From positions 124,001 to 188,000 of the forward strand of contig JALWLD010000112.1 in assembly GCA_027081115.1 (NCBI GenBank): a DNA stretch of 64,000 nt, written 5' to 3'. A program made the position numbers and the translations under genes. Below the pieces are notes generated by a model. It was not told where the DNA came from. It saw only the letters and a program-made list of their open reading frames with translations, and did no database searches. This stretch comes from Sulfurovum sp. GTDB lineage: Bacteria > Campylobacterota > Campylobacteria > Campylobacterales > Sulfurovaceae. The first letter of the stretch is position 1. Each line of letters begins with the position of its first letter. Below are positions 38,581 through 47,356 of this stretch, one piece after another.

Positions 38581-40407
38581 ATGGGGTTTTTCAGTCTCTT
38601 CTCTTCCAAACCATCTACACACACTTTGACGGTCACATCTGCTAACGGGTTTCATTTGAGACCTGTAGCAAAATTTGTCACTGTCGCAAAAGCATATAAA
38701 GCAGAGATCACAGCTACTTTTAACGGACGTACTGTCAATGCAAAAGGGGTAAACAGCCTGCTCTCCCTCTCTTTGGAAAAAGAAGACAGCTTTTTACTAA
38801 CCTGTAAAGGAAAAGATGCCAACGAAGCAAAAGAGGCATTGATAGATACATTTTTTACACTCATGGAAGATGACCCGGAAATACAACTTCTTGAAAAAGA
38901 AAAGAGCACTTATGACGGGACAAGCCTTGAAGCCGATATCATCACTTCAGGTATAGCCATTGCTCCTCCATATATCTTTAGAGAACACTATGTGGAAGAG
39001 AAAAAAATGCAACCTTTTCATGAATCTGCAGTACTCAGTCTTCAACAACTCCAATCTCTCTACGAAGCGAAAAAAAATGAGCCCAATGCAGAGATATATC
39101 TTGCACAAAGAGAGTTACTCTCTTCTCTAACGCAGGACCTTGTCACATTGGAAAGTTTTGAAAAAAGGCTCAATGCTGTCTCTGAAGAGCTCAAAGGCAC
39201 GAAGATGGAAGCCAAGATCATTGACTATAAAGATATTCTGCATCGCATTAAAACCAATATGGGGTTTAGACTGGATGTTGATTTTCCCAAAGAGCCCTTT
39301 ATTTTACTCGCAAATGATCTTTTGCCCAGCCAGATAGAAACCCTGCAAAAGGTTTCAGTACAGGCAGTAGTTCTAAAAGAGACCGCTATAAATTCACATA
39401 CTGCCATCTTACTTCGTGGGGCAGGTATTCCTTCTCTCATAGCAGATACATCACAGGTGGGAACCAACAATACGATCATTGTAGATGCCCACGCAGGTCT
39501 GGTAGTAATAAAACCAAGCCAGGAAGATCTGCAGAAAGCACAAAGGCGCAAGCATGAAGATCTTACACAGCAACAAGAAGCACGGGAAAAACGCTTTGAG
39601 CCTGCACTGAATACAAAGGGGAAACAGATACATGTTTTGGCTAACGTCACAGATGTCAACTCTGCAATAGCTGCCAAAGAAGAAGGTGCTGAGGGCATTG
39701 GACTCTTTCGTACAGAGTTTCTCTTTAAAGAGAAAAAGCCAAGTTTTTCACTACAGGTTGATGCATACAAAAAGATCTTTGATCTCTTTAGGAACACTAC
39801 TGTACGTACACTGGATGTTGGAGGAGACAAAGCACTGCCTTATATTGAACTTCAAAAAGAAGAAAACCCTTTTTTGGGAGTTCGTGGTGTCAGGCTTTTT
39901 AAAAGTCATCCCCAGATTATGGAAGAGCAGTTACATGCTATGTTTGTTGCTGCACAAAATAGTGAGATCAAAATCATGTTCCCTATGGTCTCCTCTGTTG
40001 AAGAGTTTGTTGATGCCAAAGCTTTTGCACACAAAGTTGCGAAAAAAAATCAACTTGATATTGACAATATCAAGTTTGGCATCATGATAGAGGTACCTTC
40101 TGTACTTTTTTTACTTGAAGAGTTCAATAAAGTAGTCGACTTTTATTCCATTGGTACGAACGATCTTACCCAATACCTTTTTGCCATTGAACGCACACAC
40201 CCTACACTCAAAACAGATGACCTTTCTCCTGCAGTATTTCGTGCCATTGAGACCATTGTAGAAAAAGCGGACAAACCCGTCAGCATTTGTGGAGAATTAG
40301 CAGCTAAAAACAAAGCTATCCCCACACTCATCAACCTAGGCATTGAAACCCTGAGCGTTTCAGGAAAAACGATAGCAAAAACAAAGGAACTCATCAGACA
40401 TGTTTAA
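38581..40407 (+). CDS. HPr-Enzyme I fusion, phosphoenolpyruvate-protein phosphotransferase
   Basis: HPr domain GFHLRPVAKFV..GRTVNAKGVNSLLSLSL; EI: INSHTAILLRGAGIPSLI, GIGLFRTEFLF, LDVGGDKALPY, EVPSVLF, GTNDLTQYLFA, SICGELA. Confidence 0.93.
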   Translation: MGFFSLFSSKPSTHTLTVTSANGFHLRPVAKFVTVAKAYKAEITATFNGRTVNAKGVNSLLSLSLEKEDSFLLTCKGKDANEAKEALIDTFFTLMEDDPEIQLLEKEKSTYDGTSLEADIITSGIAIAPPYIFREHYVEEKKMQPFHESAVLSLQQLQSLYEAKKNEPNAEIYLAQRELLSSLTQDLVTLESFEKRLNAVSEELKGTKMEAKIIDYKDILHRIKTNMGFRLDVDFPKEPFILLANDLLPSQIETLQKVSVQAVVLKETAINSHTAILLRGAGIPSLIADTSQVGTNNTIIVDAHAGLVVIKPSQEDLQKAQRRKHEDLTQQQEAREKRFEPALNTKGKQIHVLANVTDVNSAIAAKEEGAEGIGLFRTEFLFKEKKPSFSLQVDAYKKIFDLFRNTTVRTLDVGGDKALPYIELQKEENPFLGVRGVRLFKSHPQIMEEQLHAMFVAAQNSEIKIMFPMVSSVEEFVDAKAFAHKVAKKNQLDIDNIKFGIMIEVPSVLFLLEEFNKVVDFYSIGTNDLTQYLFAIERTHPTLKTDDLSPAVFRAIETIVEKADKPVSICGELAAKNKAIPTLINLGIETLSVSGKTIAKTKELIRHV

Positions 40408-41788
40408 CTTACTACAACGTATCGGTAAAGCGCTCATGACCCCCATTGCAGTACTTCCTGTAGCCGCACTGCTTCTTCGTTTAGGTTTTGGAGACATTTT
40501 TGACGGACAGATAGCTCTCATTATGAAGTCTGCAGGAGATGCCGTCTTTTCAAACCTCGATATGCTCTTTGGTATCGGTATTGCTTACGGTCTGGCAAAG
40601 AACAATGACGGTGCTGCTGCACTTTCAGGTGCCATCGGCGTATTCATTGCTAAAGCCGTATATCTTTCTATTGACAAAGATGTCAACATGGGTGTCTTTG
40701 TCGGTATCATCATCGGTGTGCTTGCAGGGACACTCTACAACCGCTTTCATGACATCAAAGTCCCTGAGTTTCTGGGCTTCTTTGGCGGTAAACGTTTTGT
40801 ACCGATAATCACGGCATTGGCTGCCATTGTCGTGGGTATACTTGCAGGATATTTCTGGCACTATGCACAAGGTGCCATCGATGCTTTCTCCAATATGATC
40901 ATTGGTCTAGGAGAGCTTGGTACCTTTATCTACGGGACCTTGAACCGTCTACTCATCCCACTGGGATTACACCATATACTAAACTCTGTCTTCTGGTTCC
41001 AACTGGGTGAGTATACATACTTAAAAGATGGGGTGGAAGTTGTAGCCAATGGTGACCTGCATAGATTCTTTGCAGGAGATCCACGTGCAGGTATCTATAT
41101 GTCAGGATTTTATCTTGTAATGATGTTTGGCTTGCCTGCAATGACCTATGCGATCTATCTTAATACACCTAAAGCATATCGTAAAAAGGCCGGTGCTATT
41201 TTGGCAGGTGTTGCCTTTACCTCTTTTCTCACAGGGATTACCGAGCCTTTAGAGTTTTTATTCCTCTTTGTAGCACCACCCCTGTTTATACTGCATGCAC
41301 TATTGACAGGATTGGCACTTGCCACTGCTCAACTCTTTAACATTCATGCAGGTTTTGGTTTCTCTGCAGGTTTCATTGACTACGTCATCAACTATAAACT
41401 GGCTACCAACCCACTCCTGATCCTGCCTTTAGGTGCTCTGTTTGCTCTTATTTACTTTGTATCCAGTTACTACCTCATCAAAATACTCAAACTAAACATA
41501 CTGGAGACTGAACTGAAAGAAGATTCAGACAAAGGAGAAGTTTCCAATGAAGCTTTGGCTTTCATCACGGCATTGGGAGGTGACGATAATATCGTCAATA
41601 CCGATGCCTGCATCACGAGACTTAGAATGTCAGTGAAAGATAGTACAGCGTTAAAAGATGAAGCTTTTATAAAACTGGGAGCCAAAGGGATCATACGTCC
41701 AGATAAAAAGAGTATTCAAGTAGTACTGGGAGCTAAAGCTGAGGGTGTTGCTGAAGGGATCAAAGAAGCACTTAAACAAAAAAGCTAA
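40400..41788 (+). CDS. nagE: PTS transporter subunit IICB, glucose/N-acetylglucosamine family
   Basis: IIC TM domain (PIAVLPVAALLLRLG, GITEPLEFLFLFVAP) and IIB domain with TDACITRLRM phosphocysteine site. Confidence 0.9.
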   Translation: MFNLLQRIGKALMTPIAVLPVAALLLRLGFGDIFDGQIALIMKSAGDAVFSNLDMLFGIGIAYGLAKNNDGAAALSGAIGVFIAKAVYLSIDKDVNMGVFVGIIIGVLAGTLYNRFHDIKVPEFLGFFGGKRFVPIITALAAIVVGILAGYFWHYAQGAIDAFSNMIIGLGELGTFIYGTLNRLLIPLGLHHILNSVFWFQLGEYTYLKDGVEVVANGDLHRFFAGDPRAGIYMSGFYLVMMFGLPAMTYAIYLNTPKAYRKKAGAILAGVAFTSFLTGITEPLEFLFLFVAPPLFILHALLTGLALATAQLFNIHAGFGFSAGFIDYVINYKLATNPLLILPLGALFALIYFVSSYYLIKILKLNILETELKEDSDKGEVSNEALAFITALGGDDNIVNTDACITRLRMSVKDSTALKDEAFIKLGAKGIIRPDKKSIQVVLGAKAEGVAEGIKEALKQKS

Positions 41789-41860
41789 AGCATGCAACGT
41801 AAAAGTAAAGGGTAGGCAGGGACTGATCTTTCCTACCCTTATATTACAAGAGAGTCTCTC

Positions 41861-43789
41861 TTATGGATTTGGTCCATTATGACAGTCATAACAGCTTACC
41901 TGATGTCCTTTAGGGAAAGATTTTATTTTTCCTTCAACATCAAATGATCTATCTGTCCATGTTTTAGCAAGGGCTGAACCTCTATAGTCTTGACCATGAC
42001 ATGCTTTACAGTCAGTACTGTTCTTTTCAGCAGCACTTTTATGGTCTTTAACCCAAGTTTGCCCTACTGTGTGCATACCGTGCGGTCCTTCATTTACTGT
42101 TTTTGGTACCGTAGTGTGACACGCCGTACATTCACCGATAGTTCCGGCATGACCTTGTACCCCTTCACTTAGCAGGTTATCTGCATTATGTGCAGGGTAG
42201 ATAGCATGGGTTGCACCGTGACATGCTTCACACTGTAATTTACCATGACCTGTACTAAATCTGAAAAGACTGATACCCGTTGTCGGTGTATCCATGTTTG
42301 TTGCAAATCTTGTATCAATTACATGTCTAAGGGTATTGGTTGCAGGATCAATCGCAGATGTCTCTTGCATTCCGTTGTGGTGACATGCTTGACAGTTTGG
42401 TTCATCCAACCATCCTTCTCTGTTTTTATCTCCTACCGCATGCATGGTACCGTGACAGCTTTGACACTGCATCGTATTGTTACCGTTAGCATCTTTTGCA
42501 TCACCCATCGCACCTCTTAGACACTCAGTCTGTGCCCCCGGGTGACAAGCATAACATGAACCTCTATTGTTGATATCACCTAATTTCATTCCTGAAAATG
42601 GATCTGTCACACCCGCATGTTTAGAGTGGATAGCATTGGTAAATGCCTTAAGTCCTATCCCTACACCGGGGAGTGCATTTGATTTGTGACATGCTACACA
42701 GAGCACGGCGGTTCCACCCATTGCGGTAGCCTCCAATCCTTGTGCATCATAGGTGTATCCGGCAGCTTGAAGAGCAGACATATTTTTTGTGACAGCATCA
42801 GGATGTGATTCATCATGAAGGCGTAAAATATTGTATTTAAAATCTTTTTCAATATCAGCATCGTTTACCCAACCACCGTTTGGTTTTGCATCATTACCTG
42901 CAGTACTTGCATGACAACGTTTACAATCCATCTCATCACTTACGGGAAGTACTGTTTTTACTTCAGCAAGTATAGTACCCGTACTGTCTTTTGCCACTAC
43001 TTTTACAAGAGGGTAGTAATTTTTTGAGCCATTATCATTGTATGGTGTAAGAGGGATACCTTCTGCTTCCCACCATTGGTGTGTTGCATTGAATATCATC
43101 AGTGTAGGTGTTGTACTAGCCATTGGATTACCGGTAAGTCCAACATCAGGAGAAAGCGTAGCACCAAAAAGATCAGTGACATGATCCCAGAAATTTGTTT
43201 TATCACTACTTGTAGTATTGATCTGTCCATCTGTTCCTATTGTTGATTCGTAAGTAATCGTAATACCTGAAGTGACAAGGTCACCACTTTTATCTTTAAT
43301 TTGTGCATGCAAATTATTATATGGAGGCAATACGGAAAAGACTGAGAAATCATTCCCATCCATACAGTGCATACCTAGATCATTCCATGCAGTAAGCATA
43401 TAGTCACCATTCATAGGTGGTGTTGTATTCGTATCGGGAGGTGTTGTTGGTGGTGTTGTATCATCACATGGTATTTCATAGAACTCTTTCAAGTCTATCT
43501 CTTTTTCACCATCAAGAATGATATTCATATGTCTATAACACGGATCATCCAATGTTATATCAAGATTACAAATTGTATCGGTAGGTATTTTAAATTTTAC
43601 CTCATCTTTGTCTTCTTTTATTTCTTCTTTTTTGTAGAAACCATTGTCACACTCTACAACAAGTGTACTATTTGGTTCTACATGTTTTACTTTTAGTTTA
43701 TAACTGTCTTTCTTTTTATCATCTGCCGTAAGGCTTGTTCCTAAAAATGATAAAAGTAAAAGCGTTGTTACTATGTACTTAAGTTTCAT
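41861..43789 (-). CDS. Secreted nonaheme c-type cytochrome
   Basis: Signal peptide plus nine CXXCH motifs (CKRCH, CVACH, CYACH, CQSCH, CQACH, CEACH, CTACH, CKACH, CYDCH); LGMHCMDGNDFSVF N-terminal domain. Confidence 0.93.
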   Translation of the reverse strand: MKLKYIVTTLLLLSFLGTSLTADDKKKDSYKLKVKHVEPNSTLVVECDNGFYKKEEIKEDKDEVKFKIPTDTICNLDITLDDPCYRHMNIILDGEKEIDLKEFYEIPCDDTTPPTTPPDTNTTPPMNGDYMLTAWNDLGMHCMDGNDFSVFSVLPPYNNLHAQIKDKSGDLVTSGITITYESTIGTDGQINTTSSDKTNFWDHVTDLFGATLSPDVGLTGNPMASTTPTLMIFNATHQWWEAEGIPLTPYNDNGSKNYYPLVKVVAKDSTGTILAEVKTVLPVSDEMDCKRCHASTAGNDAKPNGGWVNDADIEKDFKYNILRLHDESHPDAVTKNMSALQAAGYTYDAQGLEATAMGGTAVLCVACHKSNALPGVGIGLKAFTNAIHSKHAGVTDPFSGMKLGDINNRGSCYACHPGAQTECLRGAMGDAKDANGNNTMQCQSCHGTMHAVGDKNREGWLDEPNCQACHHNGMQETSAIDPATNTLRHVIDTRFATNMDTPTTGISLFRFSTGHGKLQCEACHGATHAIYPAHNADNLLSEGVQGHAGTIGECTACHTTVPKTVNEGPHGMHTVGQTWVKDHKSAAEKNSTDCKACHGQDYRGSALAKTWTDRSFDVEGKIKSFPKGHQVSCYDCHNGPNP

Positions 43790-44109
43790 TATATCTCCTT
43801 TTTATTACATAATGTGTTGGATACTATCTATGATATACATCAGTAAATAGCCATCAAAGTCTACCTGTACCAGTAAAATACATTGTATAAAAAGTGCATT
43901 ACTCAAGTATTACCCAAGTAACAAAATAGTTTTTTAAAAATACATTGCTGTTTTTTATCCAAGTAACCCCATTTTTGGTAGTATAATCCAGATTTATCAA
44001 TCTATATTTTAAGATTTGGGTACAATATGAACTAATGATCTATATCTTTTTTATTGGAGGATTCCGGTGAATGGATCGATCAGAGAACGAGAAAGGTACA
44101 TAATACGTT

Positions 44110-45078
44110 ATGCGAAAATTTCTGATAACCTTATCCATATTGTTCATAAGTGGATGTTCCATTGACGGTCTTATAGTATGGGGTGAAGTCAATAAGGTAC
44201 AGATCGTAAAACAAAATGCTTATATCAAACATTACAGGGCATATTTCCACAGAAGCCCTTTACATACCATCAGACATGGCAAAAAATATCTCTTCTTTTA
44301 TAATCGAAAAACCAAAGACCTGGCTATTCTGCTGCACCCAAAAAACAAATATATACTTTACAGTTTCTCTCACCCTGACCTAGTCATGAAGATCCGTTCA
44401 GACCGGAAACACAGTTATGCACATATGATGAAAACATTGAGACAAAAAGGTTACAGGATCACTTCCCCACATACAGTAGGTTACACAACAAATATCTCTT
44501 TACGCAGATATAAGAAGGTTAAAACCTATCTTGTAGAAGTAAAAAATTACCAGCATCTTCAGCATCTGTATAAAAAAGCTATTAAAACCTATAATGCCAA
44601 AGGGATCAAAAAAATTAAAACAAAGCTGCCAAAAGTGCTTATTGATACATATTATCAAACCTACAAAGCAAAGGCTACTACCACAGAACAATTCAAAGCA
44701 CTTAAGATCATTGCTAACAAACTCGATCTAGAGACATTTCATCCATCAAAAAAACATACCAGCCAGGAAAAAAGTCGAGCTGAAACCCTCATCGATACAA
44801 AAAAAGACAATAGCGCACAACTCTACCGTTATTATCTCAAAGATGCATCTTATACTGAGTTGACTCATTATCTTTCCAGCTCTGATGCAAAATATGCACT
44901 GAGCTATGAACAACATAAGATGTTAAACAAAAGGTACAACCAGATGAAAGAGGAAAGACTTTTGGAGAATGGGTCACTTGAAGAATTGATCAGTGCCTAC
45001 AAAAAAAATAAAAACCCAAAATATAAATTAAAAATCATGCAACGCATAAAAGAGATAGACCAAATGAAAAAAACATAA
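44110..45078 (+). CDS. Putative lipoprotein, unknown function
   Basis: MRKFLITLSILFISGCS lipobox. Confidence 0.6.
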   Translation: MRKFLITLSILFISGCSIDGLIVWGEVNKVQIVKQNAYIKHYRAYFHRSPLHTIRHGKKYLFFYNRKTKDLAILLHPKNKYILYSFSHPDLVMKIRSDRKHSYAHMMKTLRQKGYRITSPHTVGYTTNISLRRYKKVKTYLVEVKNYQHLQHLYKKAIKTYNAKGIKKIKTKLPKVLIDTYYQTYKAKATTTEQFKALKIIANKLDLETFHPSKKHTSQEKSRAETLIDTKKDNSAQLYRYYLKDASYTELTHYLSSSDAKYALSYEQHKMLNKRYNQMKEERLLENGSLEELISAYKKNKNPKYKLKIMQRIKEIDQMKKT

Positions 45079-45082
45079 GACC

Positions 45083-46129
45083 CTAAATTATCAATGCTCT
45101 TAAATTTAAAATGATCGTTGTTCCCTTTCTCTCTTGACTTTTTACTTTTATCGTTATATCCAGTTCATCACAAAGCTTCTTTACTATATGCAACCCGATA
45201 CCTATCCCTCTGTCCTGCTCTTTATAATATCGGTTAAATATGCTTCCCGTATTTTTGATCCCTTTTCCGGTATCTTCAATATAAAGAGAGCTCTCTTTTA
45301 TGAAAATAGATACTTTTCCGTTGGTTTTATTGTATTTACCCGCATTACTCAACAAATTGTCAATGATACGCACAAGTGCATCTTTATTGGTTTGAAGTAA
45401 AACCTTCTCCACAGAAAGACGATAATCGACATCAGGATAAAGAATCTTAAAATATCTGATACGCTTTTCAAGTAACTCTTTTAGCTTGAGAGTTTCAGTC
45501 TGTGCAGGAATCCCTTTTAAAAATATCTGTAGATTGTTTTGAAGAGAGAGGATGGTTTCAATATTGTTTTCAAGTCTTTCAATTTTCTGATTTGCTCCTA
45601 TTTCCCGCTTAAAAAGATTAAAATTGATACGCATGGAGCTGATGGGTGTGTTAAAATCATGTAAAATATCTTTAACAAACTCTTCATTCATACGCAACGC
45701 TTTACGCAGAGGCATAAATGCATATAAAGAGAATAAAAAAGAGACGAACGCAGAAAAAAGCGAATAGACAAAAAATTTATTGTAAATACTGATTCTTAAC
45801 TTTTCAACACGCAAAAGGTATTGGCTCTGAGGATAAATAACCTGCATTAGATACTTCTCAACAGTCGGTACTTTAAAGTAACTATAGAAGTCACCTTTTT
45901 CGTAAAATATGTTCTCTTCTTTATCTTTGTCTTTTTCGACAAAATCTGTTTTAAAACCATTACACTGAGCTGTATAGGCACAGAGTTTCATCTCAATCTG
46001 TATTTTTTCTTTCAACTGTAGTTTATTATTTTGAAACTCATGCCAAAAATTGAGCGCAAGTGCCACTTCCAGTAAAATAAAAAAAAGGACAAAGCTTTTT
46101 AATAATGACTCTAATTCATACGTTCTCAA
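45083..46129 (-). CDS. Sensor histidine kinase
   Basis: HDFNTPISSMRI HisKA box, DNLLSNAGKYN N-box, DTGKGI, GIGIGLHIVKKL. Confidence 0.92.
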   Translation of the reverse strand: MRTYELESLLKSFVLFFILLEVALALNFWHEFQNNKLQLKEKIQIEMKLCAYTAQCNGFKTDFVEKDKDKEENIFYEKGDFYSYFKVPTVEKYLMQVIYPQSQYLLRVEKLRISIYNKFFVYSLFSAFVSFLFSLYAFMPLRKALRMNEEFVKDILHDFNTPISSMRINFNLFKREIGANQKIERLENNIETILSLQNNLQIFLKGIPAQTETLKLKELLEKRIRYFKILYPDVDYRLSVEKVLLQTNKDALVRIIDNLLSNAGKYNKTNGKVSIFIKESSLYIEDTGKGIKNTGSIFNRYYKEQDRGIGIGLHIVKKLCDELDITIKVKSQERKGTTIILNLRALII

Positions 46130-46748
46130 TCATATACCCTTGACCCCGTATATTTCTTATATCTATTCCCAGTTTTCTTTTGAGTTTGGCAATATTCACC
46201 CGCAATGCATTTGCATTTTGCTGTTCTAAAAAATCCATCAGTATATAACTATCAACTACTTTGTTCTGCTGGGTGATCAATGTATGAAACAGGTTCAGCT
46301 GTACTTCTCCCAGACTGATGATCTTGGAGGATTTTTTAATGATTCTATTCACCGGGTCATATACAATGCTATGAGAACATATTAGTGTATTTGCCTGTCT
46401 ATATTTACTTTTGATCCGTACGATCAGCTCTTCAGGGTCAAAAGGTTTTTTAAGATAATCCTCCGCACCGATCTCAAATCCTTTTGCAATAGAATTAATA
46501 TCAGTCAAAGCTGTAATATAGATGGCTGGAGTTTCATCACCAGCCTCTTTAAGGGAAGAAAGGACATCAAACCCATCAACATCGGGTACATTCACATCCA
46601 AAATATAAAAATCATATTTTGTATTGAAGGTAAGATCAAAAACCTCTGGTCCTCTATGGGCTGTATCAACCCTGTAACCTTCCAGTTCCAAAAAATCTTT
46701 TAAAGAAGCGCAGAGGATCTTGTCATCTTCCAAGAGTAGTATTTTCAT
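46116..46748 (-). CDS. OmpR-like two-component response regulator
   Basis: MKILLLEDDKILCASLKDFLELEGY, FYILDVNVPDVDG, KKPFDPEEL, winged-helix C-terminus; start trimmed from 46781. Confidence 0.92.
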   Translation of the reverse strand: MKILLLEDDKILCASLKDFLELEGYRVDTAHRGPEVFDLTFNTKYDFYILDVNVPDVDGFDVLSSLKEAGDETPAIYITALTDINSIAKGFEIGAEDYLKKPFDPEELIVRIKSKYRQANTLICSHSIVYDPVNRIIKKSSKIISLGEVQLNLFHTLITQQNKVVDSYILMDFLEQQNANALRVNIAKLKRKLGIDIRNIRGQGYMIENV

Positions 46749-46793
46749 CATATGAAAGTATAGTGAATGTACCGTTAGCACAGTATTAGCAGA

Positions 46794-46883
46794 TTATTTC
46801 TTCTTTGGTGACTTCAATACTATAAAAAATACCACTAAAATAATTGCATAAACGACATAATAATATATATTATCACTCTGCAT
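46794..46883 (-). CDS. 29-aa single-TM small protein (smORF)
   Basis: Manual translation MQSDNIYYYVVYAIILVVFFIVLKSPKKK*; ATG lies 1 nt after the IIA stop, GGAAGTG upstream as possible RBS. Confidence 0.55.
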   Translation of the reverse strand: MQSDNIYYYVVYAIILVVFFIVLKSPKKK

Positions 46884-46884
46884 A

Positions 46885-47355
46885 CTAGATCACTTCCATG
46901 ATTTCATCACCGGCAATGACTACATTGGTATTTTTGTCTATGGCTTCATATTTACTCTCATCTGTGATCAAAATAGGCGTGATGATATCTTTGGCATGCT
47001 CTTTAATGTAGTTTAGATCCACTTTAATAATAGGATCTCCTACTTTTACTTCATCTCCCTCTTGTGCCAGACGTTCAAAACCTTCGCCTTTAAGTGCTAC
47101 CGTCTCCAGCCCGATGTGTACCAATACTTCCAAGTCTTCTTTACTCTTTACCGAATAGGCATGATTGGTTGAAAATATTTTAGTGATCACACCATCAATA
47201 GGAGCTACAAAAGTATCTCCAATAGGTAAAATAGCTACACCGTCTCCCGCCATTCTTTGTGCAAATACTTCGTCATCAACATTTTCCAAAGCTACCAATT
47301 GACCGTCTATTGGAGAATAGACATCTCTCTTTTTACGTTTTAGGAATCCAAACAT
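46885..47355 (-). CDS. crr: PTS glucose-type EIIA (Crr-like)
   Basis: SPIDGQLVALENVDDEVFAQRMAGDGVAILP, VLVHIGLETVALKGEGFE. Confidence 0.93.
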   Translation of the reverse strand: MFGFLKRKKRDVYSPIDGQLVALENVDDEVFAQRMAGDGVAILPIGDTFVAPIDGVITKIFSTNHAYSVKSKEDLEVLVHIGLETVALKGEGFERLAQEGDEVKVGDPIIKVDLNYIKEHAKDIITPILITDESKYEAIDKNTNVVIAGDEIMEVI

Positions 47356-47356
47356 A

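Noticed and set aside
39225-39830. 201-aa ORF on - strand
   Set aside because: Antisense to the HPr-EI fusion gene.
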